Assembly (NCBI GenBank): GCA_030830145.1
Contig: JAURNO010000529.1
Coordinates: 1 to 7,803, forward strand
DNA: 7,803 bases
Direction of reading: 5' to 3'
Origin: Verrucomicrobiota bacterium
GTDB taxonomy: Bacteria > Verrucomicrobiota > Verrucomicrobiia > Opitutales > Seribacteraceae
Part shown: in pieces, positions 6,276-7,803 of the stretch
How the letters are laid out: each line of letters begins with the position of its first letter
How positions within the stretch are numbered: position 1 is the stretch's first letter
The notes under the pieces: model-generated
The model's database searches: none
What the model was told of the DNA's origin: nothing
What the model saw: the letters and a program-made list of their open reading frames with translations, nothing else
Translations under genes and position numbers: made by a program

Positions 6276-6330
6276 AGTGGCTCGAGGTTATGGTTGAAGA
6301 TTCCTTCACTCTCAACCTGAATATGTGACG
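6276..6330. promoter_or_regulatory. Short divergent promoter region with inverted repeat
   Basis: About 55 bases separate the start codons of the coiled-coil protein gene (-) and the SGNH hydrolase gene (+). GGTTGA (6292-6297) and TCAACC (6312-6317) form an inverted repeat with a 14-base spacer, and a smaller GAAG/CTTC pair (6296-6299, 6304-6307) overlaps it. The dyad lies at the centre of the region and could serve as an operator for both genes. Neither gene has a recognisable Shine-Dalgarno motif. No clear -35/-10 pair was identified; promoters may lie within the opposite coding sequences. Confidence 0.3.
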
Positions 6331-7032
6331 ATGCAAGCGAACTTATTGTTATTTTACCATTTTTCATTGTACGGGAAATTCATACCCTGGTTGCTCCTTT
6401 TCTTCAATTGCGCGTCCCTTCAGGCATCGCAGACCGATGCTTTGCGATTCGTCAAGGACTTTGAAAAATTCGCCGAAGTGGACAAGGTCAATCCGCCCCC
6501 GATGAAAAACCTCACCCTTTTCACCGGCAGTTCCACCATCCGTCTTTGGAATACTCTGCCCAAAGACTTTCCGGAATTTCCCGTGCTCAACCGGGGCTTC
6601 GGGGGCTCCCAACTCCATCAGGTCCTTCACCACTTCGACCAACTCTTCCCACGCTACAAGCCCGTACGGATCGTTCTGTACTGCGGGGAAAACGACCTCT
6701 GGCACGGTAAAACGATCGAAAAAACGCTCGACGATTTCACCACCCTCGTTACACGCATCCACAAGGTTCTTCCCAATACTCCCGTCGTCTACCTCTCGTG
6801 CAAGCCTTCCCCCAAACGGATGAGCAAATGGCTGACCTACCAGGAGCTCAACGGGAAGATTCAGACCCTCTGCGAAAAAGACCCCCTCCTCACCTTCATC
6901 GATATCTCCCCTGCCCTACTAGGATCGGATGGCAAACCCGCCTCCGATATTTGGGACAAGGACCAGCTCCACCTTAACCAAGCCGGCTACGACCGCCTGA
7001 CCAAGCTTCTTGCCCCCGTACTCAAGAACTAA
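6331..7032 (+). CDS. Exported SGNH/GDSL-family hydrolase (esterase/lipase-like)
   Basis: 233 residues from the ATG at 6331. The four SGNH blocks are present in order: LFTGSSTIRLW (63-73; the usual GDS is GSS, nucleophile Ser68), NRGFGGSQ (87-94, oxyanion Gly), CGENDLWHG (118-126, oxyanion Asn121) and DQLHLNQAGY (211-220, with Asp211 and His214). This variant, with 'GSSxIRLW' and 'GxND', is typical of acyl esterases, carbohydrate deacetylases and lysophospholipase-L1-like enzymes; the substrate cannot be told. An N-terminal hydrophobic segment, FIPWLLLFFNCASLQA (17-32), is probably a signal peptide, placing the enzyme in the periplasm or outside. The start is uncertain: a GTG lies two codons upstream at 6325, and a TTG at 6367 would give a shorter, more classical signal peptide starting (M)YGKFIPW. 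There is no ribosome site to decide. The following zinc-ribbon gene is 42 bases downstream and may be co-transcribed. Confidence 0.9.
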   Translation: MQANLLLFYHFSLYGKFIPWLLLFFNCASLQASQTDALRFVKDFEKFAEVDKVNPPPMKNLTLFTGSSTIRLWNTLPKDFPEFPVLNRGFGGSQLHQVLHHFDQLFPRYKPVRIVLYCGENDLWHGKTIEKTLDDFTTLVTRIHKVLPNTPVVYLSCKPSPKRMSKWLTYQELNGKIQTLCEKDPLLTFIDISPALLGSDGKPASDIWDKDQLHLNQAGYDRLTKLLAPVLKN

Positions 7033-7074
7033 AACGGCCTTGGCTTTAGCTTCCAATTTTTTCTTACTAAGCAA

Positions 7075-7344
7075 ATGAATGATTTTTTACACCTCGCTTT
7101 GTTAGGTAATTTTGGAGGGGGGGAAATCATCCTGATCTTTCTCATGCTGCTTTTTTTGGCTGTTCCCGTAGCAGTGGTGCTGTTGGTGGTTTTCCTCATG
7201 AAAAAGAACAAAAAAACCGGGCCCGACCCACAAGGGCACCCCCCCAACCCCATTGGGTCAAAGTCCAACTTCTGCCCCCATTGCGGGACTGCTCTCACCA
7301 ATTCAACCGCCAACTTCTGCCCCAACTGCGGCAAGCCTCTATGA
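7075..7344 (+). CDS. Small membrane protein with C-terminal zinc ribbon
   Basis: 89 residues. A strongly hydrophobic segment covers residues 17-42 (EIILIFLMLLFLAVPVAVVL and on to FLM) and is followed by a basic KKNKK patch, which places the C-terminus in the cytoplasm by the positive-inside rule. A proline-rich linker (49-60) leads to a zinc ribbon with two knuckles, CPHCG (C67, C70) and CPNCG (C82, C85), of the zinc_ribbon_2 type. The pairing of membrane helix and zinc ribbon is common in small bacterial proteins with no agreed role; protein or nucleic-acid contact is likely. It lies 42 bases after the SGNH gene on the same strand. No Shine-Dalgarno motif is seen; the sequence before the ATG is T-rich then CTAAGCAA. 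The ATG at 7075 is the natural start, since the membrane helix begins about 15 residues later. Confidence 0.85.
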   Translation: MNDFLHLALLGNFGGGEIILIFLMLLFLAVPVAVVLLVVFLMKKNKKTGPDPQGHPPNPIGSKSNFCPHCGTALTNSTANFCPNCGKPL

Positions 7345-7374
7345 CACGCCTACGCAAGCCCGGATCCACTTCTT

Positions 7375-7413
7375 TCCTTTGTATGTTGAAAGGATCGCTG
7401 CGTTCATTATGTT
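7375..7413 (+). promoter_or_regulatory. Candidate promoter with overlapping dyad before the DUF6428-like gene
   Basis: TTGAAA (7386-7391) and TATGTT (7408-7413), separated by 16 bases, resemble a sigma-70 -35/-10 pair and lie 12 bases before the ATG at 7426. The short inverted repeat TCCTTT (7375-7380) / AAAGGA (7389-7394) overlaps the -35 element and could be an operator or a weak terminator hairpin for the preceding gene. Host promoter consensus is unknown, and Bacteroidota-type hosts use a different one, so this is tentative. Confidence 0.3.
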
Positions 7414-7425
7414 GATTTAAAAACT

Positions 7426-7803
7426 ATGAAACTCCAAGATCTCAAGAATTCCCTCGGACAACTCGAAGAAGTAACCTTCGTTTTACCCAACGGCGGGCAC
7501 GTACCACCTCACTTTCACGTCACCGAAGTCGGGAAATCGAGCAAGCATTACGTCGACTGTGGAGGAACTGTCCGCACGGAAGAAGTCGTCACCTTTCAGC
7601 TTTGGAGCGCCAACGACTACGACCACCGGATTGAGCCCCAAAAGATTCTCGACATAATCGGGATCGCGGAAGAAACCCTCGGTTTGGAAAACCTTGAAGT
7701 GGAAGTCGAATACCAGTCCGACACCATCGGCCGCTACGGTCTTTCCGACGAAGACGGTCGTTTTGTTTTGACCACGACCCAAACGGACTGTCTTGCCAAA
7801 GAC
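7426..7803 (+). CDS. DUF6428-like conserved hypothetical protein, 3' end outside window
   Basis: The frame runs from the ATG at 7426 to the window edge, 126 residues with no stop. It opens MKLQDLKNSLGQLEEVTFVL, then PNGGHVPPHFHVTEVG (21-36), KHYVDCGGTVRTEEVVTFQL (40-59), W60, EVEVEYQSDTIGRYGL and DCLAKD at the edge. I recognise this as the DUF6428 family, about 150-160 residues, frequent in Bacteroidota and in relatives; the match is from memory. Conserved His25, His29 and His31 (HxxxHxH) and Cys45 could form a metal site, but no biochemical role is known to me. In Bacteroidota the family often sits beside arsR and arsenate reductase genes, so an arsenic- or metal-related cluster may continue past the right edge. 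It is 81 bases downstream of the zinc-ribbon gene and probably has its own promoter. The ATG is preferred because the family begins at this point. Confidence 0.8.
   Translation, partial: MKLQDLKNSLGQLEEVTFVLPNGGHVPPHFHVTEVGKSSKHYVDCGGTVRTEEVVTFQLWSANDYDHRIEPQKILDIIGIAEETLGLENLEVEVEYQSDTIGRYGLSDEDGRFVLTTTQTDCLAKD

Noticed and set aside
7483..7782. Minus-strand open frame opposite the DUF6428-like gene
   Set aside because: The plus strand encodes a recognisable conserved family over the same bases.

Overview
The window looks like chromosomal DNA of moderate GC content from a Gram-negative bacterium rich in lipoproteins and exported proteins. I favour a Verrucomicrobia-type (Opitutae-like) or related planctomycete/Bacteroidota-like host. 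This is inferred from three things: the number of signal-peptide and lipobox proteins of unknown function, a nearly complete lack of Shine-Dalgarno motifs before the start codons, and a DUF6428-type gene at the right edge. No rRNA or protein marker here fixes the taxonomy. I found no tRNA, CRISPR array, insertion sequence or phage gene.

Layout, left to right. (1) 2-~270 (+): remnant of a small protein gene, broken by frameshifts and an internal deletion and entering from outside the window. (2) 270-1208 (-): BASS-family sodium-coupled transporter with both sodium sites intact. (3) 1374-1508 (+): possible 44-residue single-pass membrane micro-protein. (4) 3536-1528 (-): three co-directional genes with short gaps: a LysR-type regulator, a lipoprotein with a degenerate staphylococcal-nuclease-like domain, and an exported discoidin-like (F5/8 type C) protein. 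(5) 3724-4980 (+): exported PDZ-domain protein, divergent from the LysR gene across a 187-base region. (6) 5477-4977 (-): MORN-type lipoprotein with a coiled coil, sharing a CTAG stop overlap with the PDZ gene. (7) 6275-5577 (-): exported protein with a C-terminal coiled coil. (8) 6331-7032 (+): exported SGNH/GDSL hydrolase, divergent from the previous gene across about 55 bases. (9) 7075-7344 (+): small membrane protein with a zinc ribbon. (10) 7426 to the right edge (+): DUF6428-like gene, incomplete.

Most of the genes act in or beyond the inner membrane: a transporter, two lipoproteins, four signal-peptide proteins and two small membrane proteins. The only clear regulator is the LysR protein, and its target cannot be read from the sequence. 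No single pathway links the genes. The most notable points are the decayed gene at the left edge, the apparently inactive nuclease-fold lipoprotein, the micro-protein, and the DUF6428-like gene, which may begin an arsenic-related cluster continuing outside the window.
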